Translations under genes and position numbers: made by a program
Notes under the pieces: generated by a model
Told to the model about the DNA's origin: nothing
The model's input: the letters and a program-made list of their open reading frames with translations, nothing else
The model's database searches: none
Source of the DNA: Lachnospiraceae bacterium
GTDB taxonomy: Bacteria; Bacillota; Clostridia; Lachnospirales; Lachnospiraceae
Reading direction: 5' to 3'
Length of the DNA stretch: 64,000 nt
NCBI GenBank assembly: GCA_910574805.1
Contig: CAJTCV010000008.1
Coordinates: 153,236-217,235 of the forward strand
In this document: piece after piece, positions 57,447 through 64,000 of the stretch
Layout: each line of letters opens with the position of its first letter
How positions within the stretch are numbered: position 1 is the first letter of the stretch

Positions 57447-59093
57447 TTGCGGAACTTGAAAAGGATAGAATCAGACAGGAACGAATGGCAGAGAGCGTGG
57501 GAGCGTTTTCTGGAGGACTGCGAACAGGCGGTGGAAATCAGTCGTGAGAATCTGTGCCGTCTGATGGAGGACAACAAGGACACAGAATATGGCAGAAGAT
57601 ATGGATTTGCCGGGATCAGGAGCACAGAGGATTATCAGAGACAGGTGCCCATATCGGATTACCCGGATTATGAGGAAGCCATTGCCCGCATGGAGCGGGG
57701 AGAGGAAGAGATTCTGACTTCCTACGAAGTCAAACACTATATCATGACTTCCGGAAGCACCGGCAGGCAGAAAAGGATTCCGCTCACCAGAGAAGCCCTT
57801 GACCGCTGCATTTTTCCTATCTACTATGCGGCGTATGCCTGTGTGCCGGGGATCGAGAGCGGGAGCTGCCTGCACTTAAGCGTCTTTCGGATGGAACCGC
57901 CGGCTTTGGAGAAGGAGACCATTCTCTCCGCAGCGTATTTCCGGGAACTCTATGACCGGGGAACCTTCCATCTGGAAGAGCGTTATCTTGGCGGAACCGG
58001 ACTTCTCTTCTCCAAAGGAGTGGGGGAGGTGCCCTATGTAAAGCTCTGGATTGCCCTGTCCTCGCCGGAGATGACGGGGATACAGGCATTCTTTTTATAT
58101 GATATTCTGCTGTTCCTTCGGTATTTTGAGGAAAACTGGCAGCAGGTGCTGGGAGACATTGCCTGCCGGCGGATTCCAAAGGAACGGCCCTTGTCGGATT
58201 CGGTCAGAAGGGAGCTTTTGAAGCTTCCGGCGCCGGAAAAAGCGTGGATCGAGAGAGTGGAGAGCGAATGCAGGAGCGGCTTCATGGGGATTGTCGGGCG
58301 GCTCTTTAAAGAGATGAAATTCGTCAGCGGAGTCGGCGGAAGTACGTTTACGGCCCAGGAGCCCATGCTGCGGGAGTATCTGGGGGAGGTGCCGGTTCAT
58401 TACTTTACTTATGCGGCCAGCGAGTGCATGATGGGCATCACGACGCGGATGGAGAGCACGGACAATGTGCTGATTCCCCGAAGCGGATATTATGAGTTTC
58501 TTCCATATAATAACGAAGGGGACCAAAGGCCCAGAACCATGGAGGAGTTGGAAGTCGGGGCGTACTACGAGCTGCTGGTGACGAATTTCTCCGGTTTGTA
58601 CCGATATCGGCTCAATGACGTGGTGCAGGTGACGGGCTTCTGCGGTCAGGCGCCGGTGCTTAGGATCTGCTTCCGGAAAAATCAGGCCATCAATATCGCC
58701 GGGGAGAAGATGGATCTTCAGACGATCTCCCTGGCGGTGGAGCTTCTGGCCAGGGAGTGCGGCGTCCGTATCCTGGAGTACAGCGTTTACGATGAGAAAC
58801 GTCTGCTTCCCGGAAGATACCAGTGTTTTGTGGAGACGGACGAAGACTTTCGTCGGCCGGACGCAGGACGGATTCTGGACCGGATTCTGATGGAGCAGAA
58901 CGAGGACTACAAGGACTTAAGAGGACTGGGACTGATCGGGGAGGCGTCGGTTTACCGGGTACAGAAAGGAACGCATCCCGAGTGCCGAAGGCGGTTTCTG
59001 GCGGGGCAGTCCAACCTAAAGCCCCTGCAGTATCTGACGGATCAGAGACTTGTGGAGTTTATGAGAGAAAGAGCTGCGGATCATTCCGCGTGA
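57447..59093 (+). CDS. GH3-family adenylating enzyme (acyl-acid amido synthetase-like)
   Basis: 548 residues; TTG start with GGGAGGAG 4 bases upstream and no in-frame ATG near. The family pattern is clear: nucleotide loop MTSGSTGRQKRIPLTREALD (~98), a C(M)MGITTRME block near ~325, YEFLPYN.EGD and YELLVTNFSGLYRYRLNDVV (~370-395), and a C-terminal small domain. GH3 proteins activate a carboxylic acid with ATP and join it to an amine, usually an amino acid. The bases at the start (GCGGAACTTGAAA) match the right end of the palindromic element family, perhaps a remnant. It sits ahead of a MATE transporter, suggesting that a conjugate may be exported. Confidence 0.85.
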   Translation: MRNLKRIESDRNEWQRAWERFLEDCEQAVEISRENLCRLMEDNKDTEYGRRYGFAGIRSTEDYQRQVPISDYPDYEEAIARMERGEEEILTSYEVKHYIMTSGSTGRQKRIPLTREALDRCIFPIYYAAYACVPGIESGSCLHLSVFRMEPPALEKETILSAAYFRELYDRGTFHLEERYLGGTGLLFSKGVGEVPYVKLWIALSSPEMTGIQAFFLYDILLFLRYFEENWQQVLGDIACRRIPKERPLSDSVRRELLKLPAPEKAWIERVESECRSGFMGIVGRLFKEMKFVSGVGGSTFTAQEPMLREYLGEVPVHYFTYAASECMMGITTRMESTDNVLIPRSGYYEFLPYNNEGDQRPRTMEELEVGAYYELLVTNFSGLYRYRLNDVVQVTGFCGQAPVLRICFRKNQAINIAGEKMDLQTISLAVELLARECGVRILEYSVYDEKRLLPGRYQCFVETDEDFRRPDAGRILDRILMEQNEDYKDLRGLGLIGEASVYRVQKGTHPECRRRFLAGQSNLKPLQYLTDQRLVEFMRERAADHSA

Positions 59094-59115
59094 AGTTAGA
59101 AAGGACAGATCAACC

Positions 59116-60822
59116 ATGTATTCCGACCAGAAAATGCTGACCAGGGTCTATTACCGGGCGCTGTTTCCCAATATGCTTTCGATTCTCGGAGGGACGGTCA
59201 ACGTCCTCTTTGACGGGATTCTGGTGGGCCGAAGGATGGGCGAACTGGGGATCGCCAGTGTGAATCAAAGTCTGGCGGTCTATCTGCTGCTGTGCACCGT
59301 GGGATCGCTGATTGCTTCGGGGGCGTTCGCGGAGTCGGCGGCGGCGCTGGGGCGGAACCGTCCGGAGGAAGGGCAGCGGTATTACGGGCTTGCCCTGGAG
59401 CTGGCGGCTGCCGTTGGGTTTTTGCTCTGCGGGGCCGGATTCCTTTTGTCGGAACCCATCGCGAGAAGCCTTGGTTCCGTGGATTCCCGGGAGCTGGTGG
59501 AGACCTATATCCGGATCACGTTCCTGGGCGGCGTCTTCAAAGTGCTTCTCTATGTGCCCTTTTTTTATCTTCGGCTGGCCGGGAAGACGGCTCAGTCCGC
59601 ATGGGCGATGATGACCATGACGGCGCTGAATATCGTTCTGGACTATCTCTTTTTGTTTGTCTTTGATTTTGGGATCGGGGGAGCGGCGTGGGCGAGCGTG
59701 CTGGCCACGGCGGTGGCCTGCGGGATGAGTTTCTGGTTCCTGCTCCGGTTAAAAGACGGCTTCCGATTTCGGCCGGTGTGCCCCCGCATGGAAGAGCTCC
59801 GCAGGATTGTGAAGGCCGGAAGTCCCATGGCGTCCAACAATCTGTGCTCGGCCCTTCGGATCGTACTGCTGAACGGAATCATGAATCTGGCAGGCGGCAG
59901 CTCCATGGTGGCGGCTTTTGCTGTGACCAATAATCTGAATGAGTTCTCCATCTGCATCCAGAACGGAGTCCCCCAGGCCGGTTCCGCCATGCTCGGGATC
60001 TATCAGGGGGAGCAGGACCCGCTGTCTGTGAAAAAACTTCTGAAAATTCAGATGGCCTGCGGATTCTGGCTCGCCTGGGCTTTTGCGGCGGTTTTGTTCC
60101 TGACCGGGAGTCAGGTGGGAGCTCTCTTCGGCAGTTCCATGGATCTTCGGTTTGCCGCGGGCTGTCTCGGGATCGGCGTGATCTTCGGCACGCTGAACAG
60201 CATCATGACCTACTATTATTACGCCATTATGAAGCCCGGCATGGCCAACCTGATCACGGTACTTCGGGTTCTGGCGGTGACGGTGGTGCTGGCATGGTTC
60301 CTGACGCCTCTGGGAGAGGGGATCTTTCACTTCTACTGGCTGGCGGAGCTTTTGACAGGTATGATCTGGATCGGCGCAGGGTTTTTGTCTGACCGAAAGA
60401 CGACCGGGCGTTTCAGTCTGTATATGTTGGATGAGACGGCGTTTCGGGAAGGAAAATGCATCAATTTTACCGTGGCCTGCGACACCGTGGCCATCTGCGA
60501 GGCCAGCGAGAAGATCCAGGATTTCTGTCAGCGCAACGGCTTTACGGAAGATCAGACCATGACCATCAGCCTGGCTCTGGAGGAACTGATGGTCATCACC
60601 GCGGAAAAGTCCATGCACCATCAGGGATTTATGGATGTGAGGATTCTGCGCACAAAGGAAGGCGGGATCTTACGCATCCGCTCGGAGGGAAAGCGTTATA
60701 ATTCTCTGGAATACGCCGAGGCGGGCATGGAGTACCTGGGCGTGAAGATGATTATGAAGATGGCAAAAAAGACGGAGTATCAAAATACATTAGGATTGAA
60801 TACATTGATCGTCGTGATCTGA
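59116..60822 (+). CDS. MATE-family transporter fused to a RsbW-like HATPase domain
   Basis: 568 residues. Residues ~1-440 are a multidrug/toxic-compound extrusion protein with about 12 helices (MLSILGGTVNVLFDGILVGR; SPMASNNLCSALRIVLLNGI). Residues ~445-568 are a cytoplasmic domain of the anti-sigma ATPase fold: MTISLALEELMVITAEKSMH in N-box position, but the expected Asn is not evident, and the G boxes are weak (RIRSEGKRYNSLEYAEAG, GVKMIMKMAKKTEY). ATP binding is doubtful. The fusion ties a transporter to the partner-switching theme of the neighbours. It starts 22 bases after the GH3 gene and is followed 24 bases later by the PP2C gene. Confidence 0.85.
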   Translation: MYSDQKMLTRVYYRALFPNMLSILGGTVNVLFDGILVGRRMGELGIASVNQSLAVYLLLCTVGSLIASGAFAESAAALGRNRPEEGQRYYGLALELAAAVGFLLCGAGFLLSEPIARSLGSVDSRELVETYIRITFLGGVFKVLLYVPFFYLRLAGKTAQSAWAMMTMTALNIVLDYLFLFVFDFGIGGAAWASVLATAVACGMSFWFLLRLKDGFRFRPVCPRMEELRRIVKAGSPMASNNLCSALRIVLLNGIMNLAGGSSMVAAFAVTNNLNEFSICIQNGVPQAGSAMLGIYQGEQDPLSVKKLLKIQMACGFWLAWAFAAVLFLTGSQVGALFGSSMDLRFAAGCLGIGVIFGTLNSIMTYYYYAIMKPGMANLITVLRVLAVTVVLAWFLTPLGEGIFHFYWLAELLTGMIWIGAGFLSDRKTTGRFSLYMLDETAFREGKCINFTVACDTVAICEASEKIQDFCQRNGFTEDQTMTISLALEELMVITAEKSMHHQGFMDVRILRTKEGGILRIRSEGKRYNSLEYAEAGMEYLGVKMIMKMAKKTEYQNTLGLNTLIVVI

Positions 60823-60846
60823 AGGAATGGAAACAGGAGTGAGCAT

Positions 60847-62547
60847 ATGAAAAAACATTCGGTATTAGTATTAAAAATTCTGACGGGATTCGCGGTTCTG
60901 GCGGTGCTGATCTGCGCGGCCTGCACCGGGATCGGGTATATTCAGTACCGGGCTTATATCCAGAAGCAGTATAACGATACCGCCTATCAGATCGCGGAGA
61001 CGTTTCGGGGATATTTTGAGGAAGGGGAGCTGGAGCGTTATATTGCCATGGCGGCCCGGTATAAAAAGGGGGAGCTTCCCAGAGAGACGCTGGAGCAGGA
61101 GATGTACACCAGGAGATATCAGCTGCTGCAGGTACAGATGGACCGTCTGCGGGAGCATATGGGAGCCAACGATATCTATCTGGCTCAGCTGGACGTCCAG
61201 GAGCTGTATGATTTTTATCTGGAGCAGATGGACGGCGGAGCGTCCGCGGATACATCCGGGGCCGTCAAAGACTGGAATCCCATGACCTATATCATGGACA
61301 GCTATGTGGAACCCTATCGGTTCGGCGATATGGGCGGGCTGAACCCTGCGTATATTAAGGAAGCCGTGGCGCTGGCAAGAAGCGGAGAGCGCTCGGGCAG
61401 CTATTTTATCTCCAAGAGCGCCTACGGTTATAATACGTCGGCCATCCTGCCCATCGTGCTGGAGGGCAGTACGGCGGCGGTCATCGGCGTGGAGATTCCC
61501 ATGGCCACGCTGCAGAAGGCGCTCGGCGACTATGTGGCCCACGCCGTCCTAAGCATGCTGGTGGTGACGATCCTCTGTCTGGCCGTCTATGTACATATCC
61601 TGTACCGCTCCATCATCGCCCCCATCAATCTGATCGCGGCGGAAGCCAGCAGTTTTGTAAAAGAAGAGAATCAGGTGTCCACGGAACTTCCGAAGATCCG
61701 CACCGGAGACGAGATCCAGACCCTGAGTGAGACCCTTCTGAAGATGGAGATGGATATCAACCACTATATTGACAATCTCACCAGGGTGACGGCGGAGAAA
61801 GAGCGGATCAGCGCAGAACTTAACGTGGCCACCCAGATTCAGGCGGATATGCTGCCGAGGATCTTTCCTGCCTTCCCGGGCAGGCAGGAATTCGACATTT
61901 TTGCCACCATGAATCCTGCGAAAGAAGTGGGCGGAGACTTCTATGATTTCTTCCTGACGGATTCCGACCATCTGGCGCTGGTAGTGGCGGACGTGTCCGG
62001 CAAGGGGATTCCGGCGGCGCTCTTCATGGTGATTTCCAAGACCCTGATCAAGAACCAGGCCCAGATGGGAGATTCCCCGAAAGAGATTCTCCGGGCGGTC
62101 AACGACCAGCTCTGTGAAAATAACGAAGCGGAGATGTTCGTGACCGTATGGCTTGGCATCCTTGAGATCTCCACCGGCGTGCTGACCGCGGTGAACGCAG
62201 GCCATGAGTATCCAATCATGAGAAAGGCCGGCGGCGCCTATGAGCTCCTTGATGATCCTCACGGATTTGTCATGGGCGTCATGCCGGGAATGCAGTATCA
62301 GGAATATGAACTGAAGATGCAAAAAGGAGACAGCATCTACGTCTACTCCGACGGCGCGCCGGACGCGGTCAACCTTAAAGAAGAGCAGTTCGAGCGGGAG
62401 CGCCTGCTCGCCTCCTTGAATCAGGCTCCGGACGCATCGCCTGAGGAGCTCCTTGGACAGGTGAAAGGTGACATCGACCGGTTCGTGGGAGACGCGGCGC
62501 AGTTTGACGACATCACCATGCTCTGTATGCGGTACTGCGGGGAGTGA
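60847..62547 (+). CDS. Membrane PP2C-type serine phosphatase (SpoIIE/RsbU-like) with sensor and HAMP
   Basis: 566 residues. Helix 1 (~12-33), an extracytoplasmic helical/Cache-like sensor (~35-230), helix 2 (VLSMLVVTILCLAVYVHILY, ~235-258) and HAMP (~260-315) precede a coiled linker and a SpoIIE-type PP2C domain (~345-565). The metal-site motifs are intact: EVGGDFYDFF, LVVADVSGKGIPAALFM, VNAGHEYPIM and YVYSDGAPDAVN, then FDDITMLCMRY. It should dephosphorylate STAS proteins on an external cue. The only STAS gene in the window is 36322-36621. AGGAG 6-10 bases ahead of the ATG. Confidence 0.92.
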   Translation: MKKHSVLVLKILTGFAVLAVLICAACTGIGYIQYRAYIQKQYNDTAYQIAETFRGYFEEGELERYIAMAARYKKGELPRETLEQEMYTRRYQLLQVQMDRLREHMGANDIYLAQLDVQELYDFYLEQMDGGASADTSGAVKDWNPMTYIMDSYVEPYRFGDMGGLNPAYIKEAVALARSGERSGSYFISKSAYGYNTSAILPIVLEGSTAAVIGVEIPMATLQKALGDYVAHAVLSMLVVTILCLAVYVHILYRSIIAPINLIAAEASSFVKEENQVSTELPKIRTGDEIQTLSETLLKMEMDINHYIDNLTRVTAEKERISAELNVATQIQADMLPRIFPAFPGRQEFDIFATMNPAKEVGGDFYDFFLTDSDHLALVVADVSGKGIPAALFMVISKTLIKNQAQMGDSPKEILRAVNDQLCENNEAEMFVTVWLGILEISTGVLTAVNAGHEYPIMRKAGGAYELLDDPHGFVMGVMPGMQYQEYELKMQKGDSIYVYSDGAPDAVNLKEEQFERERLLASLNQAPDASPEELLGQVKGDIDRFVGDAAQFDDITMLCMRYCGE

Positions 62548-62584
62548 GGACATATAAAATAATGAAATATTTTTGCAAAAAAGG

Positions 62585-62615
62585 ACAAATCTTTCACTTG
62601 TAGTGAAAGATTTGT
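62585..62615 (+). promoter_or_regulatory. Perfect 13-bp palindrome abutting a promoter (operator or terminator)
   Basis: ACAAATCTTTCAC (62585-62597) and GTGAAAGATTTGT (62603-62615) with a 5-base centre. The half-site core AAATCTTTCA recurs at 62628-62637 inside the promoter spacer, which favours an operator. It could also serve as a terminator for the PP2C gene, though only TTTG follows the stem. Confidence 0.65.
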
Positions 62616-62644
62616 TTGACAATACAAAAATCTTTCAGTAGAAT
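62616..62644 (+). promoter_or_regulatory. Near-consensus sigma-A promoter
   Basis: TTGACA (62616-62621), 17 bases, TAGAAT (62639-62644). The palindrome ends exactly at the -35 box and a third half-site lies in the spacer. It drives the truncated kinase gene. Confidence 0.82.
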
Positions 62645-62683
62645 GAAGAAATATTGAATCCAAAGAGGGAGCGTGATGCCGCC

Positions 62684-63004
62684 ATGCGCCAGTTACAGAA
62701 GATCAGAAAACTTCCGTTAAAAACCGTATATTACCTGTCGTTTTTCTTTTTGATTGTCATTCCGATCCTGACGGTGCTCAATGTGGCGCTGATCGTGCTG
62801 AATCGGCAGTTCCGCCAGCAGGCGCTGGAGAATATCAGGCAGGCGCAGGAGACGGTGATCGCAGAGCTTCGATCCGATATTGACGTGATGTCCATGCGTC
62901 TGTCCCATCTGATCTACACGAACAACAATGAGATCCTCTCCTATGCGGCAGGCACGGATACCTATGACGGGAATCTGCGGTATGAGTATGAGCAGAACTT
63001 ATGA
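62684..63004 (+). pseudogene. Truncated sensor histidine kinase, N-terminal fragment (YesM-like)
   Basis: About 106 residues from the ATG at 62684 (GAGGGAG upstream; a TTG at 62654 is the alternative). One membrane helix (TVYYLSFFFLIVIPILTVLN) is followed by the start of an extracytoplasmic Cache-type sensor (AQETVIAELRSDIDVMSMRL, then [17 protein letters not shown]). The layout fits YesM-type kinases of Firmicutes, which continue for ~450 more residues (sensor, helix, HAMP, HisK, HATPase). Here the frame ends at QNL-stop and is followed by sequence from an unrelated gene. The promoter is strong and intact, so a short membrane peptide may still be made. Confidence 0.7.
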
Positions 63005-63377
63005 AGTAAAGGGGCTGCCGGTTACCCCTTATCTGGTTCCCCAGGACTGTGGGATGCATATGGATACCCGGTGGGTAAAGGTGCGAAGGAGCCGGGTGCT
63101 TGACAACCGCAGACAGGGGGCCTGCGCACAGGCGCTGCGGTTCCAGTTGGAGGACGGAGCCCCCTTCGCGTTTTCCTGTCTGCCCTATACGGCGGCAGAA
63201 CTGGAGAACGCGCTCCATCAGGAAGAACTGTCCCCTGCCAGAAGGACGGTGCTGTGCATCTACAGCGCGGTACGCGGAGTGGGCGGGATTGACAGCTGGG
63301 GTTCGGACGTGGAACCGGCATACCGGATCAGCGCGGAAGAAGAGCATGTCTGCCGCTTTCGGATTCTGCCCATATGA
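63000..63377 (+). pseudogene. C-terminal fragment of a GH2 beta-galactosidase
   Basis: About 125 residues matching the end of LacZ-type enzymes (small-chain domain): [45 protein letters not shown] and [19 protein letters not shown]. The catalytic domains (~900 residues) are missing. Homology begins near base 63000, just where the kinase fragment ends, in a different reading frame; a chance ATG at 62982 gives an open frame but not a functional enzyme. The join of two unrelated truncated genes marks a deletion or rearrangement point next to the rRNA operon. Confidence 0.8.
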
Positions 63378-63386
63378 GGATGACGC

Positions 63387-63450
63387 ATCCGGATTGCGGT
63401 CTGGGCCGGAAGGCTTTCTTTGCGGGTTCCAGACTGCTGTCCGGATTTTC
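63387..63450 (+). terminator. Long hairpin with T run after the beta-galactosidase fragment
   Basis: ATCCGGA (63387-63393) pairs with TCCGGAT (63440-63446), and CGGTCTGG (63397-63404) with CCAGACTG (63429-63436), then TTTTC. A probable terminator that shields the rRNA promoters from upstream transcription. Confidence 0.65.
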
Positions 63451-63471
63451 TGAAAAAATTAAAAAAAGGGA

Positions 63472-63500
63472 TTGACACAAGAAGAAATCTTTGGTAATAT
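63472..63500 (+). promoter_or_regulatory. rRNA operon promoter P1
   Basis: TTGACA (63472-63477), 17 bases, TAATAT (63495-63500), with an A/T-rich UP-like tract (AAAAAATTAAAAAAAGG) just upstream. Confidence 0.85.
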
Positions 63501-63597
63501 AATCAAGCCGATTGCGGAGGCGGTCGGGAAAAACGTCGCATTTTAGAGAATGAAATCGCTTTTTAGAAATTGATTAGAAAAATTTAGAAAAAAGCTA

Positions 63598-63626
63598 TTG
63601 ACAGTCTTGAAGAGATGTGATATTAT
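63598..63626 (+). promoter_or_regulatory. rRNA operon promoter P2
   Basis: TTGACA (63598-63603), 17 bases, TATTAT (63621-63626), again preceded by an A/T-rich tract. Tandem P1/P2 is typical of Firmicutes rRNA operons. The segment 63627-63809 is the transcribed leader, with no gene. Confidence 0.87.
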
Positions 63627-63809
63627 CAACTGGTCGTCGCGAGAGCGGCGGCGAGAACGTGAACCTTGATAATTAAATAGTGCTTTTATAAAGTCTTCGA
63701 AAATTCTTTTATAAAAACAATTTTTGAGAACAGCTTTTGAAAAAAAGCGACCTAAAACAGTAACGGATAGAACAGCCAAGTGTTGTTCTGGAAGGGACTG
63801 AACTTTCGT

Positions 63810-63878
63810 GAAAAGTGTAGTGACGACTCCGGAAAACGTTGTTTTCTGTCGTTGGTTAAAAATCACTACGTGCTTTTC
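63810..63878 (+). promoter_or_regulatory. rRNA leader processing stem (left arm region)
   Basis: GAAAAG (63810-63815) with CTTTTC (63873-63878), then GTAGTGA (63817-63823) with TCACTAC (63863-63869), enclosing GAAAAC/GTTTTC. A structured leader just before the 16S 5' end. Confidence 0.6.
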
Positions 63879-63885
63879 AAACCAT

Positions 63886-64000
<115 letters not shown>

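Noticed and set aside
62982..63377. Functional small hypothetical gene
   Set aside because: The sequence is the end domain of a beta-galactosidase without its catalytic part; the ATG at 62982 lies in kinase-derived sequence.

Overview
The window is about 64 kb of a moderately GC-rich Firmicutes chromosome, most likely a member of the Lachnospiraceae (Clostridium cluster XIVa). The evidence is an electron-bifurcating [FeFe]-hydrogenase pair at the left edge, strong GGAGG-type ribosome binding sites, sigma-A-like promoters, and the first ~115 bases of a 16S rRNA gene at the right edge whose early variable region has a clostridial look. The species cannot be fixed from this.

Layout. 1-2690: end of hydB, then hydA and a terminator. 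2828-4544: an orphan sensor histidine kinase behind a tiny leader ORF, then a terminator. 4677-36295: a long same-strand cluster encoding a contractile injection system of the eCIS (Afp/PVC-like) type. It opens with a block not found in textbook Afp/PVC loci: a protein with an ERNRYYSGKMLT head, a membrane-anchored pseudokinase-like protein, a multi-pass protein with a degenerate cyclase-like domain and a TPR end, a membrane MORN-repeat protein, a TolC-like secreted coiled-coil protein and a large secreted protein with acidic and Gly-rich tracts. The particle genes follow: Pvc16/DUF4255 terminator, PAAR-like tip, sheath, tube, tail-assembly protein with an out-of-frame DUF6760-like partner, a second tube protein with a repeat tail, a 945-residue charged helical protein (possible ruler), two CIS-tube-domain hub proteins, a gp27-like hub, a gp5-like spike, gp25, two baseplate-J-like proteins and a tail protein I.

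36322-37905: a STAS antagonist, an FtsE-like ABC ATPase and a RsbW-like kinase. 38323-37832 (minus strand): a membrane-anchored SH3 protein. 38430-55021: the payload region, with a small basic protein, a 1219-residue protein ending in a calpain-like protease, an AAA+ ATPase, an 882-residue protein, a GNAT-like protein, a 695-residue protein, an ADP-ribosyltransferase-like protein and a second AAA+ ATPase. Three of the large proteins share a several-hundred-residue module (hallmark YRSHYNSEISYRYHESDT), which I read as a common loading or docking module. 55048-62547: a STAND/LuxR regulator, a GH3-type adenylating enzyme, a MATE transporter fused to a RsbW-like domain, and a membrane PP2C phosphatase. 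Phosphatase, kinase and STAS proteins together suggest partner-switching control of the injection system. 62585-63450: a promoter with a palindrome, then two gene fragments joined end to end (sensor kinase N-terminus and beta-galactosidase C-terminus). 63472-64000: tandem rRNA promoters, leader and 16S start.

The non-coding parts are also rich. At least nine copies of a palindromic element bounded by AACAGCATC and GATGCGGAACT sit in the gaps between genes here. A second palindromic family occurs in one full and two partial copies, and a ~270-nt highly structured segment lies between the sheath and tube genes. No capsid, portal, terminase, lysis or integrase gene was seen, so this is not a prophage.
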